Source: Bog-473 sp035534235
Lineage (GTDB): Bacteria > Actinomycetota > Acidimicrobiia > Acidimicrobiales > RAAP-2
Assembly (NCBI GenBank): GCA_035534235.1
Contig: DATLSH010000019.1
Location: 1-10,313 of the forward strand
DNA: 10,313 nt
Direction of reading: 5' to 3'
The translations under genes and the position numbers were made by a program. Of the stretch, positions 1-6,582 are shown piece by piece. The notes beneath the pieces are model-generated. The model made no database searches, was not told the origin of the DNA, and worked only from the letters and a program-made list of their open reading frames with translations. Each line of letters starts with the position of its first letter. Within the stretch, counting starts at the first letter, position 1.

Positions 1-738
1 CAGTACCTCGTCGAGCGGGCCCAGTGCTTCGTGGGGCGGCAGCGGGGATCCGACGCGCGCCATCAGCGTGCCCATGGTGGTGTCGGTCACGAAGGGAACC
101 GTGCCCGAGACCGCCTCGTAGAGCACGAGCGCCAGCGAGTACACATCGGCCCGCCCGTCGACCTGCTTGCCCTCGGCGGCCTCGGGGGAGATGTAGCGGG
201 CCGTCCCCACCATGGCCCCGGCCGGCTCGGTCCAGGCCGCCTCGGCCAGGGCCCGGGCCACGCCGAAGTCGGCCACGCGCACCCGGCCCTCCTCGTCGAA
301 GAGGAGGTTGGCCGGCTTGATGTCACGGTGCACGAGCCCACGGGCGTGCGCGTAGGCCAGGCCCTGCGCCACCTCGGTTCCCAAATGGGCAGCCTGCGAG
401 TGGCTGAGGCGTACCCCGCGGTCGAGGAGGTCGCGCAGCGAGCCCCCACCCAGGTACTCCAGCACCAGATACGGGCCGTCGGCGTCCTCGCCCCAGTCGA
501 AGACCCGCAGGACGTGCGGGTGGTTCAGCGAAGCCACCGAACGGGCCTCGGCCCCGAAACGCTTGAGGAAAGCCTCGTCGGTGGCCAATGCGGGTTGGAG
601 CACCTTCACCGCCACGTAGCGCTGCAAGGACACGTCCTCGGCCAGGAAGACGTGGGCGGAAGCACCGGTGCCCAAGGCGGAGAGCAGCCGGTACCGCTTC
701 CCAAGGACCCGGCCGATGGAATCAGAAATTAGGGGCAT
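1..738 (-). CDS. Ser/Thr protein kinase, N-terminal catalytic part (cut by left window edge)
   Basis: This is a Hanks-type (PknB-like) Ser/Thr kinase; 246 codons are present and the reading frame is open at the edge. Visible motifs are a glycine-rich loop at residues 22-30 (LGTGASAHV), catalytic-pair Lys45 in AVKV, a likely alpha-C Glu64, hinge LEYL at 93-96, catalytic loop HRDIKPAN at 137-144, DFG at 157-159, GTARYISPE at 178-186 and DVYSLA at 198-203. All core residues for activity are therefore present. The third glycine of the GxGxxG loop is Ala28, a tolerated variant. Family members usually continue with a juxtamembrane linker, a membrane segment and often an extracellular sensor such as PASTA repeats, but that part lies outside the window, so the signal sensed is unknown. 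The ATG at 738 is preceded by a good ribosome binding site. The gene follows ligA by 55 bases in the same direction and may be the last visible member of the same unit. Confidence 0.93.
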   Translation of the reverse strand, partial: MPLISDSIGRVLGKRYRLLSALGTGASAHVFLAEDVSLQRYVAVKVLQPALATDEAFLKRFGAEARSVASLNHPHVLRVFDWGEDADGPYLVLEYLGGGSLRDLLDRGVRLSHSQAAHLGTEVAQGLAYAHARGLVHRDIKPANLLFDEEGRVRVADFGVARALAEAAWTEPAGAMVGTARYISPEAAEGKQVDGRADVYSLALVLYEAVSGTVPFVTDTTMGTLMARVGSPLPPHEALGPLDEVL

Positions 739-743
739 CGGGG

Positions 744-750
744 CACCCCC
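744..750 (-). promoter_or_regulatory. Ribosome binding site of the Ser/Thr kinase
   Basis: On the minus strand GGGGGTG lies 5 bases before the ATG at 738 and differs from the consensus GGAGGTG at one base. It supports this start. The rest of the 55-base gap to ligA shows no convincing promoter or terminator. Confidence 0.55.
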
Positions 751-793
751 ACGCTACTGACCTCCCGGGCACTGCCGGTGGACACCTTTTCCC

Positions 794-2911
794 TCACTCC
801 GGGAGCGACCCGGTTTCGAGGAGCGACGCAAAGGCGGCCGCCGGCACCACGGGGACGCCGAACTCGTCCGCCTTCTTCAGCTTGCTGGCCCCGGGGGCTT
901 CCCCTGCCACCAGGGCGAATGTCTTCTTCGACACACTGCCGGGCGACTTGCCGCCCCGGGACATGATGGCCTCCTCGGCGCCTTCCCTGGTGTAGCCGGG
1001 CACCGCACCGGTCACCACCACCGTCCGCCCGGCCAAGGTCTGGGGCAGGGCACCCACCGCCTCAACCGCTCCACCGGCCTTGGCGGCGGCCGCACCCGGC
1101 TCCTCCATCGCCACACCGGCGGCGCGCAGGCGCTCCAGCACGGCCACATTGGCCGGCGCGGAAAGGAACTCGGCCACGCTGGCGGCGATGACGGGCCCGA
1201 TGCCATCCACCGCGGCCAACTCATCTTCGGGTGCGGCGACGATGGCGTCGAGCCTGCCGAAGGCCCGCGCCAGCGCCCGCGCCCCGGTCGGTCCCAGGTG
1301 CCGGATGCCCAGGGCCACCAACAGCCGGTTCAGCGGCTGCCCGGTCGAGGCCGCGATGGCAGCCACCAGGTTGGCCGCCGAGAGCTGGGCGAAGCGCTCG
1401 AGCACCGCCAGCCGGCCCACCGTCAGCTGGTACAGGTCCGCCGGGTCGGCGATCAGGGCCACCCCGACCAACTGCACCACGCGCTCCTCACCGAGGCCCT
1501 CAATGTCCATGGCCGAGCGGGAGGCGTAGTGCGCAATGCGCTGGACCCGTTGCGCCGGGCAATCGATGTTGGTGCAGTAGGTGTCGCTCTCCCCCGGCAG
1601 GCGCACCAGCGCCTCACCGCACGAGGGGCAACGGTCGGGGAACTTCCACTTGGGCTTGCGGCGCGCCGGCACCCCCGGTCCGCTGCGCAGCGGACCGACG
1701 ATCTCGGGAATGACATCCCCGGCCTTGCGCACGATCACCACATCACCGGGACGGACGTCCTTGGCTTGCACCTGGTCCTCGTTGTGCAAGGTGGCCACAG
1801 CCACGGTGGACCCCCCGACGAAGACGGGTTCCAGGCGACCGAACGGAGTGGCGCGCCCGGTCCGGCCGATCGACACCTCAATGCTCACCAATTTTGTCGT
1901 GCGCTCCTCGGGGGGGAACTTGAAGGCGATGGCCCAGCGCGGCGCACGCGACGTGGCCCCCAGGCGCGCATGGAGCACCAGGTCGTCCACCTTGGTCACC
2001 ACGCCGTCGATCTCATAGGGCAATTGGTGGCGTTCGGTCTCCAGAAGGCGGCAGCGGCTGATGACGGCCTCCATCCCGGTCACCAACGCGGCATCGGGGC
2101 TGACCGGCAACCCGGCCCGGGCCAGCAGGGCCAGCGTGGCGGACTGCGTGGCGGCCGGCCACCGTCCCCCGGCCGGGGCACCCTCCACCAGCCCCACCTG
2201 GTACGCCCAGAAGGAGAGGGGGCGGGCCGCGGTCATGGCCGGGTCTTTCTGGCGCAGCGAGCCGGCGGCCGAGTTGCGCGGGTTGACGAACGTCTTCTCC
2301 CCGGCCGCCTCCTGGCGGGCGTTCATGGCCGCGAAGTCGGCCAGGGGCAGGTAGATCTCGCCCCGCACCTCAAGCAGGGCGGGGTAGGGGCCGCCCGCCG
2401 CCTTCAGCGTGTGGGGCACGCTGTGGACCGTGGCCACATTGGCGGTGACGTCCTCGCCGGTGACGCCGTCACCCCGGGTGGCCGCCTGAACGAAGCGGCC
2501 GTGCTCATAGGTCAAGGACATGGCCACGCCGTCGACCTTGGGCTCGCAGGTGAAGGCCAGGTGCTCAAGGTCGAGGTCGGGCTCCTGGCGCCGCAGGCGC
2601 TGGGCCCAGGCCCGCAATTCGTCCTCGTCGAAGGCGTTGTCCAGGCTCATCATGGGGACGCGGTGGCGGACCTCCCCGAACGCACCCGAGGGAGCCCCGC
2701 CGACGGTGTGGGTCGGCGAGTCCTCCGAGGCCAGGGCCGGGTGCTCCGCCTCCAGCCGGCGCAGCTCGCGCACCAGCAGGTCGAACTCGGCATCGGGGAT
2801 CTCGGGGGAATCGAGGGTGTGGTAGCGCTCGTTGTGATGGGCGATCAGGGAGCGCAACTCGTGCACGCGGGCGGCCGCAGCCACCGCGGCCGTGTCGGTG
2901 CGCCGGGCCAC
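794..2911 (-). CDS. ligA: NAD-dependent DNA ligase LigA
   Basis: This cytoplasmic enzyme seals 3'-OH/5'-phosphate nicks during replication and repair, using NAD+ to adenylate itself. The 705 residues carry the full bacterial domain order. The N-terminal Ia domain includes IPDAEFD at 38-44 and SLDNAFDE at 89-96. The adenylation domain has KVDG at 125-128 (Lys125 nucleophile), EVRGEIYLP at 181-189, EIDGVVTKVD at 300-309 and AIAFKFPPEE at 327-336. An OB fold follows from about 340 (GRTGRATP), then a four-Cys zinc finger (Cys428, 431, 446, 451), helix-hairpin-helix repeats from about 460 to 590, and a C-terminal BRCT domain from about 624 that begins LPQTLAGRTVVVTG. Length is slightly above the usual 670 or so, mostly from an Ala-rich N-terminus and a linker before BRCT. 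The start is a GTG two bases after the mnmA stop with no clear ribosome binding site, which suggests translational coupling to mnmA. Confidence 0.98.
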   Translation of the reverse strand: MARRTDTAAVAAAARVHELRSLIAHHNERYHTLDSPEIPDAEFDLLVRELRRLEAEHPALASEDSPTHTVGGAPSGAFGEVRHRVPMMSLDNAFDEDELRAWAQRLRRQEPDLDLEHLAFTCEPKVDGVAMSLTYEHGRFVQAATRGDGVTGEDVTANVATVHSVPHTLKAAGGPYPALLEVRGEIYLPLADFAAMNARQEAAGEKTFVNPRNSAAGSLRQKDPAMTAARPLSFWAYQVGLVEGAPAGGRWPAATQSATLALLARAGLPVSPDAALVTGMEAVISRCRLLETERHQLPYEIDGVVTKVDDLVLHARLGATSRAPRWAIAFKFPPEERTTKLVSIEVSIGRTGRATPFGRLEPVFVGGSTVAVATLHNEDQVQAKDVRPGDVVIVRKAGDVIPEIVGPLRSGPGVPARRKPKWKFPDRCPSCGEALVRLPGESDTYCTNIDCPAQRVQRIAHYASRSAMDIEGLGEERVVQLVGVALIADPADLYQLTVGRLAVLERFAQLSAANLVAAIAASTGQPLNRLLVALGIRHLGPTGARALARAFGRLDAIVAAPEDELAAVDGIGPVIAASVAEFLSAPANVAVLERLRAAGVAMEEPGAAAAKAGGAVEAVGALPQTLAGRTVVVTGAVPGYTREGAEEAIMSRGGKSPGSVSKKTFALVAGEAPGASKLKKADEFGVPVVPAAAFASLLETGSLPE

Positions 2912-2913
2912 AG

Positions 2914-3966
2914 CTAGGCGGCGATGCCCGCACCAACCACGGCGTCGGTCTCCCGGGCGTCATACAGCGCGACGGTCTGTCCGGGGGCCACCGGGCGTTG
3001 CGGGACGTCGAAGCGGATGAGCAACCCGTCGTCGGTCCGCTCAATGCCGCACGGCGCAGCCCGACCGTGGGCGCTCATCTGGGCCAGGGCCCGGTCTCCG
3101 GGGACGAGGGGCTGGGCGACCCAGGTGACGGTGCCGGCGGGCAGGACGACGACCGACGTCAACGCTGCCACGGCATCGCCGACGGTGATCCGTCGGGCCG
3201 GCAGGTCCACCGCGATGACATACCGCCGCCGGCCGTCACTCCCGTGGCCCATGCCGCGCCGCTGGCCGACGGTGACGAGTTCCATGGCGTCGACCGAGCC
3301 CGCTGGCTGTCCTCGGCCGTCGACCACCTCCCCGGGGTGGAACTCCATGCGACCCGAGAGGAACGCGGAGCGCCCTTGCGCGCTCCCGATGAAACACACG
3401 TCCTGGCTGTCCGGCTTGCCGGCCGTGCGCAGGCCCAGGGCGACCGCATGGGCACGCACCGCATCCTTGGTCATCTCCCCGACCGGCAACAGCACGCGGC
3501 CCAGCGCGTCCTGGCCCAACATGGAGAGGACATAGGACTGGTCCTTGGCCGGATCGGCGCCCCGGCGGAGCGCCCAGGGCGTCCCACCGGTGACCCGGGC
3601 ATGGTGGCCGGTGGCCAGGCGATCGAATCCGAGCCGGTCGGAGCGGTCCAACAACCGGTCGAACTTTATGGAGCGGTTGCACTCAATGCAGGGGTTGGGC
3701 GTCCGACCCCGTGCGTGCGCATCCACATAGGGCGTGACCACGTGCCGCTCGAACTCTTCGCTCAAATTGAAGACGTGGTGGTCGATGCCCAACTGCTGGG
3801 CCACCCGGCGGGCGTCATCGACGTCGGCCACCGAGCAGCAGCCCGAGTCGGACGGCCCACCCCACAATTTCAGGGTGGCCCCCACCACCTGGTGTCCCTG
3901 CTCGACCAGGAGGGCGGCAGCCACCGAGGAGTCCACCCCTCCCGACATCGCCACCAGTACCCGCAT
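2914..3966 (-). CDS. mnmA: tRNA-specific 2-thiouridylase MnmA
   Basis: MnmA (TrmU) is an ATP-dependent enzyme that adenylates and then thiolates U34 in the anticodon of Lys, Glu and Gln tRNAs, giving s2U for accurate decoding. The 350-residue product is full length. It has the PP-loop SGGVDSS at 8-14, SGCCSVADVDDAR at 41-53, NPCIECN at 91-97 with the first catalytic Cys93, ATGHHARV at 118-125, and SQDVCFI at 187-193 with the second catalytic Cys191 that carries the persulfide. The C-terminal third matches the central and beta-barrel domains (TVGQRRGMG at 232-240). The ATG at 3966 gives the classical MRVLVAMSGGVDS start; the frame stays open upstream into iscS, but that extension is only a shadow of iscS. 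It lies 22 bases after iscS, its usual sulfur donor, and its TAG stop is two bases before the ligA start. Confidence 0.98.
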   Translation of the reverse strand: MRVLVAMSGGVDSSVAAALLVEQGHQVVGATLKLWGGPSDSGCCSVADVDDARRVAQQLGIDHHVFNLSEEFERHVVTPYVDAHARGRTPNPCIECNRSIKFDRLLDRSDRLGFDRLATGHHARVTGGTPWALRRGADPAKDQSYVLSMLGQDALGRVLLPVGEMTKDAVRAHAVALGLRTAGKPDSQDVCFIGSAQGRSAFLSGRMEFHPGEVVDGRGQPAGSVDAMELVTVGQRRGMGHGSDGRRRYVIAVDLPARRITVGDAVAALTSVVVLPAGTVTWVAQPLVPGDRALAQMSAHGRAAPCGIERTDDGLLIRFDVPQRPVAPGQTVALYDARETDAVVGAGIAA

Positions 3967-3988
3967 CCGCACAGTGTGCCACCGCCGG

Positions 3989-5194
3989 TCAGGCGTGACG
4001 GCGCAGCGACGCCACCACGGCGGGCACGATGGACAGGGCCCGATCGATGTCGTCACCCGAGGTGCCCCACCCCAGCGTGAACCGCACGGAGCCGCGCGCC
4101 AGGTCGTCGGGCACGCCCATGGCGGCCAGGACGTGGCTCGGCTGCAGGGCCCCGCTGGCGCACGACGAGCCACCCGAGACGCACACCCCCTGGTCCCCCA
4201 GCGCAACCAGGAGCTCTTCACGCTCCACCCCGGCCAGGCAGAGGTGGAGATGGCCGGGCAGGGTCGCCACACGCGTGGGCACGGTGCGGTGCGCCCCGGC
4301 GATCTGCGCCAGCAACCCATCGGCCAACCGGTCGCGCAAGGCGGCGACCCGCCCGGCCGACGCCCCACGCTCGCGCGCCGCCAACCGCAGCGCGGTGGCC
4401 AGCCCGACCGCGCCGGCCACATCCTGGGTGCCGCTCCGACGCTCCCGCTCTTGCCCGCCGCCGTGTTGCAGGGGCGACAGCGGCACTTGGGACCCGATCG
4501 CCAGCACGCCGGCGCCGACCGGTCCCCCGACCTTGTGCGCGCTGACGGACACCAGGTCGGCTCCCTGTGTGGCCTCGGACAGGTCCATGAACGGAGCTGC
4601 TTGCACCGCGTCGGTGAAGACCCACGGGCGCGCCGACCGGCGGCGCACGGCATCGACCACGGCCGCCACCGGCTGGACGACGCCCGTCTCGTTATTGGCC
4701 AGCATCACGGCCACCAGCCGGGCCTGCTCGCTCATGGCCTCGGCCAGCGCCGTCAGGTCGACGACCCCGGCCCCGTCGACCCCGAGCGACACCACGCCCA
4801 CCCCCCAGCGTTCCCCGGCGGCCCGGCACGATGCGCGCACCGCCGGGTGCTCAACCGCTGAGCACAGCACCAAGGGCCGGTCCCCCACGCCCGCACTCTC
4901 GCCCGACCACGTGCCCGCGGGCGAGCCCGCCAGCGCGGCCGCCAGCGTCCCGAACACGGCCAGGTTGGCCGACTCGGTGCCGCCGGAGGTGAAGACGATT
5001 TCGCCCGGTTCCCGGCCCATGAGGGCGGCCACCTCGTCGCGGGCCTCCTCCAGCAGGCGCCGCGCCCGCTGGGCCGGGGGGTGGCTCCCGGTCGGGTTGC
5101 CCAGGGCGGCGGCATGGACCTCGGCCATGGCCGCAGCCACCTCGGGCCGCAGGGGTGTGGTGGCGGCGTGATCGAGATACGTGATCACGCCCAC
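3989..5194 (-). CDS. iscS: Cysteine desulfurase, IscS/NifS family
   Basis: This PLP enzyme converts L-cysteine to alanine and holds the sulfur as a persulfide for tRNA thiolation and possibly Fe-S cluster assembly. The 401 residues fit the class V aminotransferase fold: YLDHAATTPLRPEV at 6-19, FTSGGTESANLAV at 68-80, His116 in the AVEHPAV segment that stacks on PLP, ANNETG at 166-171, Asp195 and Gln198, the PLP Schiff-base Lys221 in SAHKVGGPVGAG, RSGTQ at 253-257, and the catalytic Cys345 in GGSSCASG. All key residues are present. The chosen start is the GTG at 5194, since GAGGGG sits 9 bases upstream; a second in-frame GTG at 5188 would also give a normal N-terminus. Position directly before mnmA suggests that its main partner is MnmA. 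No IscU or SufU scaffold gene is seen here, so a role in Fe-S assembly is not shown. Confidence 0.95.
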   Translation of the reverse strand: MGVITYLDHAATTPLRPEVAAAMAEVHAAALGNPTGSHPPAQRARRLLEEARDEVAALMGREPGEIVFTSGGTESANLAVFGTLAAALAGSPAGTWSGESAGVGDRPLVLCSAVEHPAVRASCRAAGERWGVGVVSLGVDGAGVVDLTALAEAMSEQARLVAVMLANNETGVVQPVAAVVDAVRRRSARPWVFTDAVQAAPFMDLSEATQGADLVSVSAHKVGGPVGAGVLAIGSQVPLSPLQHGGGQERERRSGTQDVAGAVGLATALRLAARERGASAGRVAALRDRLADGLLAQIAGAHRTVPTRVATLPGHLHLCLAGVEREELLVALGDQGVCVSGGSSCASGALQPSHVLAAMGVPDDLARGSVRFTLGWGTSGDDIDRALSIVPAVVASLRRHA

Positions 5195-5203
5195 ACCAGG
5201 TCG

Positions 5204-5209
5204 CCCCTC
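5204..5209 (-). promoter_or_regulatory. Ribosome binding site of iscS, overlapping the stop codon of the upstream gene
   Basis: GAGGGG on the minus strand lies 9 bases before the GTG at 5194. Its first two bases are the last two of the TGA (5210-5208) that ends the aldehyde dehydrogenase gene. It supports 5194 over 5188 as the start and argues for co-transcription of the two genes. Confidence 0.6.
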
Positions 5210-6572
5210 ATGTCACCCATACCGTCTTGGCGTTGCAGAACTCCTTCAGCCCAAGCTCGGACAGCTCGCGCCCGAAGCCGGACCGCTTGATCCCGCCGAA
5301 GGGGAGCTCAGGCGCGGATGCCACCATGGCATTGACGAAGACGGCTCCCGCTTCCAGCTCCTCTATACAACGCCGCACCTCGGCCTCGTCGGTGGTCCAC
5401 ACGCTGGAGCCCAGGCCGAACGAGGTGGCGTTGGCCACCTCCAACGCGGCGCCGAGGTCCGGCACCCGCTGCACCATGGCCACCGGTCCGAACAGCTCCT
5501 GTTGGGCCACCCGCATGTCCGGCGTGATCCCCGAGAGGACCGTCGGGGCGAAGTACCAGCCGTCCCCGTCGGGGATGTTCCCGGCACTGTGCACGGTGGC
5601 TCCCTGGCTCCGGGCGTCCTCCACCTGGGCCACCAACTCGGTGCGCTGGGCCTCGGTGACGATTGGCCCCACGTCGGTCGCCGGGTTGAAGGGGTCGCCG
5701 ACCACCAGCGCGTCCATGGCCTCGGTGAAGTGCTGCAGGAATTCCTCGGCCACCGCCTCGACGACGATGAACCGCTTGGCGGCTATGCACGACTGGCCGT
5801 TGTTCTGCACCCGGGCGTTCACTGCCGTGCGCACGGCCGCCGGGAGATCGGCCGACTCCAGCACGATGAAGGGGTCCGACCCTCCGAGCTCGAGCACGCA
5901 CTTCTTAAGGGCGTGGCCGGCGGCGGACGCCACCGACATGCCGGCCCGCTCGCTCCCGGTGAGTGTCACAGCCGCCACGCGGGGATCGGCAATGAGCGCC
6001 GCCACGTCCTTGGACTCAAGGAAGAGGTTGGTGAACACCCCGTCGGGCAGGCCGGCCCGCCGGAAGAGGTCCTCCAGCAACAGCGCGGTCTGCGGCACGT
6101 TGGAGGCGTGCTTGAGCAACCCCACGTTGCCCACCATGAGCGCGGGGGCGGCGAAGCGGATCACCTGCCACAGGGGGAAGTTCCACGGCATGATGGCCAG
6201 CACCACCCCGAGCGGCTGGTAGTGCACGTAGGACCGCGCGGCGGCGGTGGCGATGGGCTCGTCAGCCAGCAGGGACTCCGCGTGCTCGGCGAACCAGCGC
6301 AGCCCCAGGGCGCACTTGGACACCTCGCCGCGGGCGGCGGCGAAGGTCTTGCCCATCTCGGTGGTCACGGTGTGGGCGATGTCGGGCACCTCGCCCTCCA
6401 TCAGCTCGGCCACCGAGATCAGGTGGCGGGCCCGCTCGGCGAAGCTGGTGCACCGGTAGTCGGCGAACGCGGCCACGGCCCGGGCCAGCAGGGCATCCGC
6501 TTCCTGGGTCGTCAGAGACGGGAAGGTCATCTCGGTCCTGCCGGTGGCAGGGTTGACGGTGGCGTAGGGCAT
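5208..6572 (-). CDS. gabD1: NAD(P)+-dependent aldehyde dehydrogenase, succinate-semialdehyde dehydrogenase type
   Basis: The enzyme oxidises an aldehyde, probably succinate semialdehyde, to its acid. The 454 residues match, from memory, mycobacterial GabD1 and E. coli Sad/YneI along their whole length. Shared features are the opening NPATG at 7-11, MPWNFPLWQ at 128-136 (oxyanion Asn131), GNVGLLKHASN at 148-158 (Lys154, cofactor binding), TLTGSERAG at 203-211, the general base Glu228 in LELGGSDPFIVL, the catalytic Cys262 in NGQSCIAAKRF, ELFGPV at 359-364 (Glu359) and LPFGGIKRSGFGREL at 423-437. KHASN after the second strand is typical of NADP-using members, so NADP+ is the likelier cofactor. 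The ATG at 6572 is chosen because the open frame upstream, up to 6770, overlaps the synthetase gene and reads as proline/arginine-rich noise. It starts 10 bases after the acyl-CoA synthetase stop. The physiological aldehyde is not shown by sequence. Confidence 0.95.
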   Translation of the reverse strand: MPYATVNPATGRTEMTFPSLTTQEADALLARAVAAFADYRCTSFAERARHLISVAELMEGEVPDIAHTVTTEMGKTFAAARGEVSKCALGLRWFAEHAESLLADEPIATAAARSYVHYQPLGVVLAIMPWNFPLWQVIRFAAPALMVGNVGLLKHASNVPQTALLLEDLFRRAGLPDGVFTNLFLESKDVAALIADPRVAAVTLTGSERAGMSVASAAGHALKKCVLELGGSDPFIVLESADLPAAVRTAVNARVQNNGQSCIAAKRFIVVEAVAEEFLQHFTEAMDALVVGDPFNPATDVGPIVTEAQRTELVAQVEDARSQGATVHSAGNIPDGDGWYFAPTVLSGITPDMRVAQQELFGPVAMVQRVPDLGAALEVANATSFGLGSSVWTTDEAEVRRCIEELEAGAVFVNAMVASAPELPFGGIKRSGFGRELSELGLKEFCNAKTVWVT

Positions 6573-6582
6573 GCCCCGATTC

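Noticed and set aside
746..793. Possible terminator hairpin between ligA and the kinase (around CCGGGCACTGCCGG)
   Set aside because: The stem is only about four continuous pairs with a one-base loop, and on the minus strand no T-run follows it.
1298..2917. Long plus-strand open frame (539 codons) opposite ligA, and similar long frames at 5181-6887 and 6664-8289
   Set aside because: They lie antisense to genes with complete motif sets, and their translations are Gly/Arg/His/Pro-rich with no recognisable domain. Long antisense frames are expected in GC-rich DNA.
3967..4653. Upstream extension of mnmA to 4653
   Set aside because: It overlaps iscS in another frame and the translated extension is low-complexity. 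MRVLVAMSGGVDS at 3966 is the standard MnmA start.
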